Assembly: GCF_000337135.1 (NCBI RefSeq)
Contig: NZ_AOIN01000021.1
Coordinates: 13,214-59,623 of the forward strand
DNA: 46,410 nt
From: Natrialba chahannaoensis JCM 10990
Lineage (GTDB): Archaea > Halobacteriota > Halobacteria > Halobacteriales > Natrialbaceae
Direction: 5' to 3'
This document shows, piece by piece, positions 36,312 through 44,683 of this stretch. Under the pieces are notes generated by a model that saw nothing but the letters and a program-made list of their open reading frames with translations, was not told the DNA's origin and made no database searches. How positions within the stretch are numbered: the first letter of the stretch is position 1; every line of letters starts with the position of its first letter. Position numbers and translations under genes: made by a program.

Positions 36312-38591
36312 ATGGAGTTTTCGTACGCAACAACGGCAAGCGAGGCCGACTGGGAGGAGTGGGTAACCGATCACACGGAAGTCGCGGACGGAGGACTCAC
36401 ACTAGCGAGAACGGCTTCGATACGGGAATCAACGCTTGGTGAATCCATCGTCGACCTCGCTGTCGATCCAACTGGTGTTCTCTATACGCTCGATGCTGCG
36501 GGGCGACTCTCACAGTACAATCCACGTACCGATTCGCGCCAGCGGTTGCTCGATAGCGACGATCTGTCGCTCGACGAGCCGCGAGCGATCTGTGCCAGCG
36601 AGAGTCGCGTCTTCGTCGCGGGAGCGGACGACGAACGGATCGTCACGGTTTCACCGCGGCTTCGAAACGAGACTGGGGCGCTTCAATCGCCGGTGGCAGC
36701 GCCGGTCGAACTCACCTTCGATAGCGGGACGATTTACGTCCTCGACGGCGACGAACGCATCGCGTGTCTCGGGACGACCGAGGAACTCACGGTCGACTGG
36801 TGGGTCCGATCACCGGCCGACATCGCAGTCGCCGACGACCTGCTGTACGTCCTCGATAGCGTCGATGCCTCGCCGACCATCCGATTGTTCCGGGGCGAAC
36901 GCGAAGTTCGGAACGACTCGTATCCACTCTCTAGGGACGCGTTTGCGATCGATGGCAATCGATTTGTCCCGACCGCAATCGCCGCACCCCGTGGTTCGCT
37001 CGTCCTTGCAGGGACTGTCCACGGTGAACGAGGCCCCACGCACGGGCTCTTCGAGTGGAATGAAACAGCGGGCGAGTTCGAACAGCGACACGAACTCGAG
37101 GCCCGCTGTCGACGGCTTATCAGCCGGCCACTCAGCCACAGCGATCGACGTGTCTTCTACGCGCTGGTCGGTGACCAGCGCGTCTGCTGTGCCCTCCAGG
37201 AACGCCAGACCGTCGCATCTCACCCTCACCGCGATCGTCACGTTGGGCTAGCGTTCCACCGGTACGACGCTGGCGTCGACGGTATTTCTTGGCATCGTCT
37301 CGCACTCGATCTTGCTCGCTCGTCTGCGAGCACACAGGTCCGGCTTCGATACTACGCGACCGACAAACCAACTGTTCTCCCGCTCAACGGCGACGATTTT
37401 GAAGGCGGTGAAGACGGCCAAGACGGCGAAAACAGTAACGACAGCGAAAACCATGAAGTCGACGATCCCACGAACCAGCCCGATCTCGGTGCACTCGAGA
37501 AGACGGCTCGCTCGACGCTGCAGTCCATCGACGTCGACTCGGTGTGGGAACTTACGAGCACACCCGCCGCCGAACTCGCGGATAGAGACGAAGACGGGGA
37601 ACTCGAGACAACCACCGTTCGGTCCTGGCAGGAAACGGCGCGACGAGAACTCGCTGCTCATGCCGAGACGACGTGGACGCTCGTCGACGAAATCGATCCC
37701 GAGGACATCCTCTTGCGCGAGGCGAACGGCCGGTACCTCTATGTCGCCGTCGAACTCGTCGGCACTCCAACCGCTGCGCCACGAATCGACGCCGTCACTG
37801 CCTACTGCCCTCGCCAGTCCTACCTTCGATACCTGCCGGAGCTCTATCAGAACGACGATCGGTCGGCACAGTTTCTCGAACGGTATCTCTCGACGTTCGA
37901 GACCTCGTTCGTCGATATCGAATCCGAGATCGAACAGCTTCCTCGCTACTTCGATCCGGACGGAGTTCCGAGTGATTCACTCGCCTGGCTAGAAGACTGG
38001 CTCGCGGCCGACGAGTATCGCGACTGGCCCGAAAGCGCCCGTCGAGAGTACCTAGCGCGAGCACCCGAGCTGTACCAGAAACGGGGTACCAGAGCAGGGC
38101 TCCGTGAAACGCTCGAGCTCTACCTTCGGCACGCGAATCCACGTGGCGGTGTCAGCGATCCTGCTCACCGAGCGCGACCGGACGAATCGGCCACGACGAA
38201 CGAGGTCTCCGATCTCGAGGCGTCTTCGGGTCCATCCGTTGGCGACCTCGAAACCGGTCACCGACTGTTCTTCTTCGACGCGACGGATTTCGATCGGGCT
38301 GACGGCACTGCCGTCGAGCGAGAGTACGGATCGATGCTCGCTGGCGATCGGTCGTTCGCGCTCTTCTGTGGCCCCTTCGACTCTGACGCCGAACGGGATG
38401 CTATCGAGCGGATTGTTGCAACCGAGAAACCGGCACACGTTGATGCACGGGTACTTGCACTCGACGATGAGTTCGTCCTCGGTGATCGGACATTCCTCGG
38501 ACTCAACAGCGCACTCCAGACGCGGACGTTCGCGATGGGCGAGGCGGTTCTCGGCGAGGATACCGTTCTCGCTGGTCCGGATTCGATGTAA
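36312..38591 (+). CDS. Beta-propeller / phage tail protein I fusion
   Basis: This is a 759-residue protein. The first 330 residues have repeating units such as SIVDLAVDPTGVLYTLDAAG and PADIAVADDLLYVLDS, which suggest an NHL- or WD-like beta-propeller. A linker with an acidic run (about residues 360-395) follows. The C-terminal third is the tail protein I domain found in CIS clusters: YLRYLPELYQNDDRSAQFLERYL, LPRYFDPDGVPSDSLAWLEDWL, RGTRAGLRETLELYLRHANP. Tail protein I closes the baseplate periphery and holds fibres. The propeller could bind a receptor, taking the place of a separate fibre, but this is inference. It is the last baseplate gene of the operon. Confidence 0.85.
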   Translation: MEFSYATTASEADWEEWVTDHTEVADGGLTLARTASIRESTLGESIVDLAVDPTGVLYTLDAAGRLSQYNPRTDSRQRLLDSDDLSLDEPRAICASESRVFVAGADDERIVTVSPRLRNETGALQSPVAAPVELTFDSGTIYVLDGDERIACLGTTEELTVDWWVRSPADIAVADDLLYVLDSVDASPTIRLFRGEREVRNDSYPLSRDAFAIDGNRFVPTAIAAPRGSLVLAGTVHGERGPTHGLFEWNETAGEFEQRHELEARCRRLISRPLSHSDRRVFYALVGDQRVCCALQERQTVASHPHRDRHVGLAFHRYDAGVDGISWHRLALDLARSSASTQVRLRYYATDKPTVLPLNGDDFEGGEDGQDGENSNDSENHEVDDPTNQPDLGALEKTARSTLQSIDVDSVWELTSTPAAELADRDEDGELETTTVRSWQETARRELAAHAETTWTLVDEIDPEDILLREANGRYLYVAVELVGTPTAAPRIDAVTAYCPRQSYLRYLPELYQNDDRSAQFLERYLSTFETSFVDIESEIEQLPRYFDPDGVPSDSLAWLEDWLAADEYRDWPESARREYLARAPELYQKRGTRAGLRETLELYLRHANPRGGVSDPAHRARPDESATTNEVSDLEASSGPSVGDLETGHRLFFFDATDFDRADGTAVEREYGSMLAGDRSFALFCGPFDSDAERDAIERIVATEKPAHVDARVLALDDEFVLGDRTFLGLNSALQTRTFAMGEAVLGEDTVLAGPDSM

Positions 38592-38621
38592 GTATGGTAC
38601 ACACCTTCGACTCGACGACAC

Positions 38622-38646
38622 CGGGGTCGATAGGATTCGAACCGAC
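38622..38646 (-). other. tRNA 3'-end-like fragment
   Basis: Read on the minus strand, this segment gives GTCGG, the loop TTCGAAT, CCTAT, then CGACCCC and G. That is a T-arm (B-box consensus GGTTCGAATCC) followed by a 7-nt acceptor-like strand and discriminator base. The T-stem pairs at four of five positions, one a G-T wobble. No matching 5' half is visible within 100 bp. It may be a leftover attachment site from integration into a tRNA gene, located just 30 bp beyond the injection-system operon. Confidence 0.35.
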
Positions 38647-38741
38647 GATTCACTGTACCGACCAGAAGTGATTTCAGACCAAACTGAAAGTCAAATATCG
38701 GACGTGTTAGCTATTTTCTCTCCTGTATTGAACGTAGCGTC

Positions 38742-39227
38742 ATGGGACACGATGTGCCACTTCCACGGCGAACTGTCCTGTCGAGCGTTAGTGCAGTCGC
38801 CGTCGGGTCTATCGCAGCGACAGCAACAACGGCACGGGACTACGATCGACCACGAACAATCGTCGAGAACGGTATCGAGTTTACCAAGTGGGACTGTACG
38901 CGCGTCATCGTCGACACCAACCGTGACGACCTCGCCGAGGTCTGGGTACAGGTGCAGTATATTGCCGAATATTGGCGTGAGGAACTCGACACGACAACAC
39001 ATATGGAGCGTCTCACGGCGACCTACTACGGCGACGGGCTAGATATCAATACTCACCGACGTGTGCCAATTGAGGGTGCGTACGCTGGTTCTGATCGGCT
39101 CAGCTGGACGATTATCCGTGATGTCACCGCTGTCGATCAGTTCGGACGGGAGATCGCTTCTGTTGAATGGCCAATCGAGGAGTGGGACTGTGTTGAGATG
39201 ATGGAAGAAACTATTGGCGAGATCTAA
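38742..39227 (+). CDS. Small Tat-exported protein of unknown function
   Basis: This 161-residue protein has a twin-arginine signal: PLPRRTVLSS followed by the hydrophobic VSAVAVGSIAATATTA. The mature part (from about residue 32) is acidic and beta-rich, with GIEFTKWDCTRVIVDTN and AEVWVQVQYIAEYW. It contains two cysteines. I do not recognise the family. Export suggests a surface or extracellular role. It follows the baseplate operon by 150 bp with its own AAATAT-type TATA box near 38691, so it may or may not belong to that system. Confidence 0.7.
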   Translation: MGHDVPLPRRTVLSSVSAVAVGSIAATATTARDYDRPRTIVENGIEFTKWDCTRVIVDTNRDDLAEVWVQVQYIAEYWREELDTTTHMERLTATYYGDGLDINTHRRVPIEGAYAGSDRLSWTIIRDVTAVDQFGREIASVEWPIEEWDCVEMMEETIGEI

Positions 39228-39293
39228 AGAAGACAGCGAGAGTTCCACGGGTCACCCGACCTGTGGTTGTTTACCAACGTGTGGTTAGTTGGG

Positions 39294-39299
39294 TTTTTT
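39294..39299 (+). terminator. Oligo-T terminator
   Basis: A run of six T after GTTGGG, 67 bp past the stop of the Tat-exported protein gene. Archaeal transcription commonly ends at T runs, and this is the longest one in this intergenic region. Confidence 0.4.
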
Positions 39300-39570
39300 C
39301 GCGACTTTATGGACATGAATTCTGTTTGCCACAATCGTAAAATATTCGTCTAGATTGTTGATACACCCGGTCTGGATAGGGGTTGGAGTATAGTATTGAA
39401 CGCCAAATCATCTAGGCTGGAGAAATTAGGATTGTGTTCCCTCGAAGAAACACATTCAGAGTTTTGAAGTTCTGTGGAATGTGGGGGTTCCTCACGGTTT
39501 TTGAACTTCTGTGGGGGATGCAACCGCTGCGGATACGCTTTCCCAATCTGCAAGTCGCGTCGCCGAAGAC

Positions 39571-39640
39571 GGAAGCTCCCCTCCTTACGGAACGAGCAGC
39601 GATAACCGCGAGTGAGTCGGTAAGGGTGGTTCACTCGATC
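39571..39640 (+). ncRNA. Possible relic guide-RNA scaffold of an IS605-type element
   Basis: The segment GAAGCTCCCCTCCTTACGG, then ACGAGCAGCGATAACCGCGA and GTAAGGGTGGTTCACT resembles, from memory, the 3' region of other haloarchaeal tnpB elements. CCTTAC (39583-39588) pairs with GTAAGG (39620-39625), with further pairs outside. No tnpB is attached. Overlapping short frames on both strands here are not protein-like. The remainder of 39228-39776 holds a terminator and, near 39700-39710, a TATA-like ACTTTATC for the next gene. Confidence 0.3.
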
Positions 39641-39776
39641 GCAGATAGGATACACAGTAGTTGTTCTGAGTACTAGTTCAACCTATTGTACTGTCGGAAT
39701 GACTTTATCGGTATTGCCGTTGAAGCTCATCTGGAAAGACTCCGAAGACTTCTTCCCCGATCAACCACGTTCATCC

Positions 39777-40664
39777 ATGCCACAACACGTCCTCGTTCCG
39801 ATCGACGGATCGGATCACGCCCACGCCGGACTGGAGTATTGCCTCACGTCGTTTCCTGATGCGTCACTGACTGTGTTGTACGTCGTCGACCCCACATACG
39901 ATCATGAGGCAGCGGTCGGTTCCCAAACAACGTTACATGAGCACACCAAGGAACGCGGAGAGCAGGTTCTCGAACGTGCGGCGAGACGCGTTTCTGATTG
40001 CGATCGTGACATAGAAACGATACTCAGAACTGGACAGCCACATACAGAGATTCTGTCCCTCGCAACTGGTGATGTCGATCACATTGTCCTTGGTAGTCAC
40101 GGCGAGTCACCAATTACGAAGCCGTTTCTCGGTCGCGTGAGTGAAGCAGTCATCCGGCGGACACCCGTTTCGACCACAATTGTCCCCGAATCGACGACAG
40201 CCATTCGTAACCGAGATCTTCCCGGAGACGTTCTCATCCCAGTGGACGGCTCAGCACAAGCCGATGCCGCGCTCGCATACGCACTCGAGACGTTTCCGGA
40301 CGCAACCCACACTGTCTTCCACGCCCTGTCATTCCCGTTCGATCGTCCTCGGTCGGAAGTCGAGGGAACATATCTCGAAGCAGTCGTGACCGACCGCGAG
40401 GAGCAAGCCGAGGAACTATTCGAATCTGCAACCACGCTCTCAGACGAACTGGGATCATCGATCGAGACAGAAACCGCAGACGGGTTGCCAGCACAGTCGA
40501 TACTCGAGTACGCAGAAGTGAACGCGTGTGATCAGATCGTGATGGGGGCTCACGGTCGCTCGCTCAGGGCACGACTTCTCGGTTCGGTTGCGGAACGTGT
40601 CGCTCGCCGATCCCCGCGGACAGTGACGCTTGTTCAGGGTGATCCCCGGTCGAGGACAACGTGA
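39777..40664 (+). CDS. Tandem universal stress protein (two UspA domains)
   Basis: The 295-residue cytoplasmic protein is made of two UspA domains (about 1-140 and 150-290). Each begins with a beta-strand and Asp: VLVPIDGSDHA and VLIPVDGSAQA. Each ends with a nucleotide-binding loop: GSHGESPITKPFLG and GAHGRSLRARLLGSV. The second loop fits the ATP-binding G-2X-G-9X-G-(S/T) pattern; the first has G-R at its end and may bind less well. ATG 39777 was chosen over an upstream in-frame ATG that overlaps the TATA-like box. It lies upstream of a P-type ATPase on the same strand, a frequent neighbour of Usp genes. Confidence 0.9.
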   Translation: MPQHVLVPIDGSDHAHAGLEYCLTSFPDASLTVLYVVDPTYDHEAAVGSQTTLHEHTKERGEQVLERAARRVSDCDRDIETILRTGQPHTEILSLATGDVDHIVLGSHGESPITKPFLGRVSEAVIRRTPVSTTIVPESTTAIRNRDLPGDVLIPVDGSAQADAALAYALETFPDATHTVFHALSFPFDRPRSEVEGTYLEAVVTDREEQAEELFESATTLSDELGSSIETETADGLPAQSILEYAEVNACDQIVMGAHGRSLRARLLGSVAERVARRSPRTVTLVQGDPRSRTT

Positions 40665-41033
40665 TCAGTAACCGAACAAATCTGGGGGGTGTATTAAATG
40701 GCAAATCGTCGTAGGAGTCGCCGCATGACCATTCGGTTTGCTGGTGTCGATAGCACTGAATGGGGCTATCTCTCCTTGACGCTACTATCTGCACTCCTCA
40801 GAGTGTCTGCTTTCGAGATGCCAGTGTACATATCGGACTTACATTCCAGCAGTGACGACCTGTGTTCTGCTGAAGAAATCGACGACCGAACTCACAACGG
40901 GGGTGATTCAAATCGACGTTTAGTGGACAGACTCGCTGCGACGGGCGATCCGCGGTGCGACGGTCACCGGTATATCTCGTGAGGGATCGAGGCTGAAGAC
41001 GAGAGCGGAGTGAGTACCGACAACAACGGATCG
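40665..41033. other. Intergenic stretch upstream of the P-type ATPase
   Basis: Short open frames occur here (for example 40698-40982, plus), but their composition is not haloarchaeal-protein-like and I do not call them. GGTATATCTC near 40969-40978 is a good TATA candidate for the ATPase, placing transcription start near 41000. Confidence 0.5.
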
Positions 41034-43844
41034 ATGTCACAGTCAGAATACGACGACCGAATCGAACTTAGCGCTGGCAGCGACTGGCACTCGCGGCCAC
41101 TCACAGACATCTATGCGGAGCTGGAGACGTCCGAAGAAGGACTGGCGGCTGCACAAGCCCGTGAGCGACTTGAGCGCTACGGCCCGAACAAGGTCGAAGC
41201 CGAAGCGGGAACATCGCTGTTACGGATTCTCGTTGAACAGTACTCGTCGGCGCTGATCTGGGTGCTGATCGTCGCCGCAATTGTGATGGCTGGGGTTGGA
41301 CACACGATCGACGCGGCAGTCATCACGGGAATCGTGATCTTCATCACACTGTTCGGGTTCGTCCAGGATTACCGAGCCGAACAGAGCGTGCAGGCGCTGA
41401 AAGAGATGTCGACGACCTACGCGATCGTCAGGCGAGACGGCGAAAAACGGGAACTTGATGCCACGAAACTCGTCCCTGGTGACGTAATATTCGTCGAATC
41501 GGGTGATATCGTGCCGGCCGACGCTCGTCTCCTCGAAGAGTCAAATCTTCGCGTCGACGAGGCGGCGCTGACTGGGGAAAGTGTCGGCGTCTCAAAGGAA
41601 ACCAACCAAGTCGATGAGGGAACATCGCTGGCCGAGCGAAAGAACACCATCTACAAGGACACGGTAGTTGAGCGAGGCTCGGGAACGGCGGTCGTCGTTG
41701 AGACCGGTCCTGAGTCCGAAATCGGACAGATAGCGACGGCACTCGAGGAGGCTGAAGATCGGGAAACGCCGTTTCAGACCGAAATGGATCGCCTGGGGAA
41801 GATCATTGCCGGCGTCGTTGTCGGCGCGGTCGCGATCATCGCAGTTGCAGAGCTCATCGTTGGTGAGACAGAGCCGCTGCAGGTGTTCCTGACGGCTGTC
41901 GGTATCGCCGTCTCCGCGGTTCCTGAAGGACTGCCAGCGGTCGTCACGCTTTCGCTCGCACTCGGGGCCCGCCGGATGGCCGAGCAGAACGCGCTCGTCC
42001 GCCGGTTGCCGATTGTCGAAGCGCTAGGTTCAGTTGATGTTATCTGCACCGACAAGACCGGGACACTCACCGAAGAGGAAATGACCGTTCAACGGATCGC
42101 TGCCAACCGCGAGGTGTACGAGGTGACCGGTTCGGGCTACGATACCGAGGGAGAATTTCTACAGGATGGCGAGGCTACAGGCGAAGCCCAAGTTGCCGAG
42201 ATACTCCGCTGCGGAATGCTTTGCAACAACGTTGACAGAGGTACTCGAGAGCGCGACACAGATGGTGACGAGACAGGGGTCGCTGACACTGAGCAAGAGG
42301 AACGAACGTACCTCGGTGATCCTACCGAAATCGCACTGTTCGTCGCTGCCCAGAAGGCTGGCTTCGACCACGAGGAACTCTTTGAAGCGTACCCCCGCCT
42401 TGGCGAAATCGAGTTCACATCCGCACGGAAACGCATGACTACCGTCCACGAGACGCCCGACGGTGACCCCGTCGCCTACATGAAGGGGGCACCCGAGACC
42501 GTCCTCAAGCGCTGTGACCGAGAACTCATCGACGGCAGCTTCGTCGAACTCACGGATGAACGCCGCGAAGCGATTGAGGCTCAGAACGAGGACTTTGCCG
42601 AGGACGCTCTTCGTGTGATGGGGTTTGCCTATCGGCCCGACGTACCGACTGAGCAGGCGACACGTCCGGACGAGACAGTAGAGCATGACATGGTCTTTCT
42701 CGGCCTCCAAGGAATGCTCGACCCGCCACGACCGGAGGTGACCAACGCGCTCTCCGGATGTCTCAACGCCGGAATCAATATCGTGATGATCACCGGTGAT
42801 AACGCTGTCACTGCTCGTTCGGTCGGCGATGAGATTGGGCTCCGGTCGGTGACAGTGATTTCAGGACTCGAACTCGAGGAGATGTCTGACGATCGACTCG
42901 CGGAAGTCGTCGAGGATGTCGACATATTCGCGCGAACGTCGCCGGACCACAAGACTCGAATCTTACAGACGCTGCAGGCGGAGGGACACACGGTAGCGAT
43001 GACTGGCGACGGTGTCAACGACGCACCGGCCGTAAAAAACGCCGATGTCGGCGTCTCGATGGGGATTCGTGGGACCGACGTCACCGAACAGGCCTCCGAT
43101 ATCGTCCTGCTCGATGATAACTTTGCTACCATTCGGGATGCAGTCAAGGGTGGCCGACGTATCTTCGACAACGTCCGAAAGTTCGTCAACTACCTGCTGT
43201 CGGGAAATGGCGGCGAGGTCACGATGATCTTTACCGGTTCGATGTTGGGATTCGGACTCGTCATTACGCCGATCCAGATCCTGTTCATCAACATCGTTAC
43301 CGACGGCATTCCAGCCCTCTCGATGGGCGTCGATCCGCCCGCAAAAGACATCATGGACAGAGATCCGAGGCCGCCGGACGAGGGCGTCATCACGGATCGG
43401 ATCGTCACGTCGATCGTCGGTATCGCCGTCTTCATGACGATCTGTCTTCTCCCACTCTTTACCCTGAACTTCTACGGTGAACTCGTGCCTGGATATGACG
43501 TACTGGAGGCAGTCGCTGGCTGGAATCCTGGCTACGAACCGAGCCGGGAACTCGCACAGACGGTGGTGTTCACCGGATTCGTCGTCTTCGAGATCGTCCG
43601 CATTCAGGCGATCCGCTACCGGTACGGGCTCGGACTCTTCACGAACCGCTGGCTCGTGATTGCGGTCGCTGTCGCCGTAACACTCCAGTTACTCGTCCTC
43701 TACACGTCGACCGGCCAGCTCCTGTTCGATGTCGAACCGCTTGCACTCGTTCACTGGCTCCAGATCGGCGTCGCCGCGGTCGTCTTTGCGCTCTTGATGT
43801 CTCTCTTTGTGAAGGTCCAGGACCAGTACTTCGAGCGGTATTGA
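41034..43844 (+). CDS. P2-type cation-transporting ATPase
   Basis: The 936-residue membrane pump uses the phospho-aspartate cycle. Visible motifs are the actuator TGES in [10 protein letters not shown], the TM4 motif [10 protein letters not shown], phosphorylation site D340 in [12 protein letters not shown], the nucleotide-binding KGAPE, and the hinge [20 protein letters not shown]6 reads [20 protein letters not shown]. The N-terminal cation-ATPase domain ([22 protein letters not shown]) and the PEGLP motif place it with P2A/P2B Ca2+ pumps and related Na+/K+ or Mg2+ transporters; the ion cannot be fixed. About ten helices are present. An in-frame GTG at 41010 is an alternative start. It converges with the cytochrome-like gene; the 114-bp gap has no clear terminator. 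Confidence 0.92.
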   Translation: MSQSEYDDRIELSAGSDWHSRPLTDIYAELETSEEGLAAAQARERLERYGPNKVEAEAGTSLLRILVEQYSSALIWVLIVAAIVMAGVGHTIDAAVITGIVIFITLFGFVQDYRAEQSVQALKEMSTTYAIVRRDGEKRELDATKLVPGDVIFVESGDIVPADARLLEESNLRVDEAALTGESVGVSKETNQVDEGTSLAERKNTIYKDTVVERGSGTAVVVETGPESEIGQIATALEEAEDRETPFQTEMDRLGKIIAGVVVGAVAIIAVAELIVGETEPLQVFLTAVGIAVSAVPEGLPAVVTLSLALGARRMAEQNALVRRLPIVEALGSVDVICTDKTGTLTEEEMTVQRIAANREVYEVTGSGYDTEGEFLQDGEATGEAQVAEILRCGMLCNNVDRGTRERDTDGDETGVADTEQEERTYLGDPTEIALFVAAQKAGFDHEELFEAYPRLGEIEFTSARKRMTTVHETPDGDPVAYMKGAPETVLKRCDRELIDGSFVELTDERREAIEAQNEDFAEDALRVMGFAYRPDVPTEQATRPDETVEHDMVFLGLQGMLDPPRPEVTNALSGCLNAGINIVMITGDNAVTARSVGDEIGLRSVTVISGLELEEMSDDRLAEVVEDVDIFARTSPDHKTRILQTLQAEGHTVAMTGDGVNDAPAVKNADVGVSMGIRGTDVTEQASDIVLLDDNFATIRDAVKGGRRIFDNVRKFVNYLLSGNGGEVTMIFTGSMLGFGLVITPIQILFINIVTDGIPALSMGVDPPAKDIMDRDPRPPDEGVITDRIVTSIVGIAVFMTICLLPLFTLNFYGELVPGYDVLEAVAGWNPGYEPSRELAQTVVFTGFVVFEIVRIQAIRYRYGLGLFTNRWLVIAVAVAVTLQLLVLYTSTGQLLFDVEPLALVHWLQIGVAAVVFALLMSLFVKVQDQYFERY

Positions 43845-43958
43845 GCGGATCTGGCGCGGGGAGAATGTCGCATACAGTGCCCAAGGATGTACAGGGGTGC
43901 TCAGACCCGAGAAGGCATGCAAGAACAGTTTCGTCTACCCATTCCCGTGCAACGGTAC

Positions 43959-44609
43959 TCACAGATCGGGTGGATACTCGCCAGTCTTCCGATATTCGGA
44001 GACGACAGCCGTGAACGCGACGACGTGGAGGACAACCACCAGGACGATCATCGCGAGGTAAATCAGGTGGAGCGGGTCGTCCGAGGGAAATCCCATCTCT
44101 TCGTACGGCCGGAGATACGCCCGATCGTAGCCGTGGACGGCCACGAGCCAGAAGATGACATACGTCCCATGGCTCTGGTGCCACTTCCACGCTTTTGCAC
44201 CGAGATAGTCGTAGGCCCAGTTGTTGGAGGTAAACGCCAGCACGATCGCGATGAGGACGGCAACCATGGCACCGAACGCCCACGGACTCATATCGACGAG
44301 ATACCCGACCACGTTCCAATCGCGCGCCCAGAAGACGAACACGACGTGGACGACCGACCAGATGGCGAACCAAATACCCAGTTCTGACCGCCAGTTCACG
44401 GGAAAATTCCCCGAAAACTGACGTCTGATCGACGGCCGGATACGCACCAGCGGGCCGATGATCATCACGAAAAACAGTATGAAGAAGGGGACGGCGGCGA
44501 CGACTCGCTGCCCGCCGTATCCGACGACCCACAGCAGGACCGCGACGACGATGCTTCCGATCGCTACGCCCAAATGGTGCGTGAGTTCGTTATTGGTATC
44601 TACCGTCAT
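43959..44609 (-). CDS. Ferric-reductase-like transmembrane cytochrome
   Basis: The 216-residue protein has about six membrane helices (starting near residues 12, 35, 75, 108, 145 and 185). Histidines are well placed to bind haem: in the helix WSVVHVVFVFW, in WKWHQSHGTYVIFWLVAVHGY, and in VLHVVAFTAV. This pattern fits the ferric reductase-like/MsrQ-type membrane haem b family, which moves electrons across the membrane. It lacks its own flavin or NADPH domain, so it needs an electron donor. The gene just upstream on the same strand encodes a Usp-ferredoxin fusion, which could serve. The 74-bp gap holds a TATA-like GTTTTATT and a palindrome. Confidence 0.75.
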   Translation of the reverse strand: MTVDTNNELTHHLGVAIGSIVVAVLLWVVGYGGQRVVAAVPFFILFFVMIIGPLVRIRPSIRRQFSGNFPVNWRSELGIWFAIWSVVHVVFVFWARDWNVVGYLVDMSPWAFGAMVAVLIAIVLAFTSNNWAYDYLGAKAWKWHQSHGTYVIFWLVAVHGYDRAYLRPYEEMGFPSDDPLHLIYLAMIVLVVVLHVVAFTAVVSEYRKTGEYPPDL

Positions 44610-44622
44610 TGTGTATTCGTGT

Positions 44623-44632
44623 CACCCGGGTG
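44623..44632. promoter_or_regulatory. Palindrome before the cytochrome gene
   Basis: CACCCGGGTG is a perfect 10-bp palindrome 14 bp before the ATG at 44609, downstream of a TATA-like GTTTTATTG (minus strand, near 44658-44667). It could be an operator that regulates the second gene of the pair independently. Only symmetry and position support this. Confidence 0.3.
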
Positions 44633-44683
44633 TGATGATTCAGACACCGATCGCTTCAATAAAACTATGCCTACTGACAGGCC

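Noticed and set aside
38560-38680. A complete tRNA gene
   Set aside because: Only the T-arm and acceptor-like strand are visible; no D-arm, anticodon arm or matching 5' acceptor strand is found.
39350-39676. Overlapping short frames on both strands
   Set aside because: Neither is protein-like; the region is better explained as an IS or guide-RNA remnant.
40698-40982. 94-codon plus-strand frame before the P-type ATPase
   Set aside because: Composition is unlike neighbouring proteins, it has no motif, and it overlaps the likely ATPase promoter.
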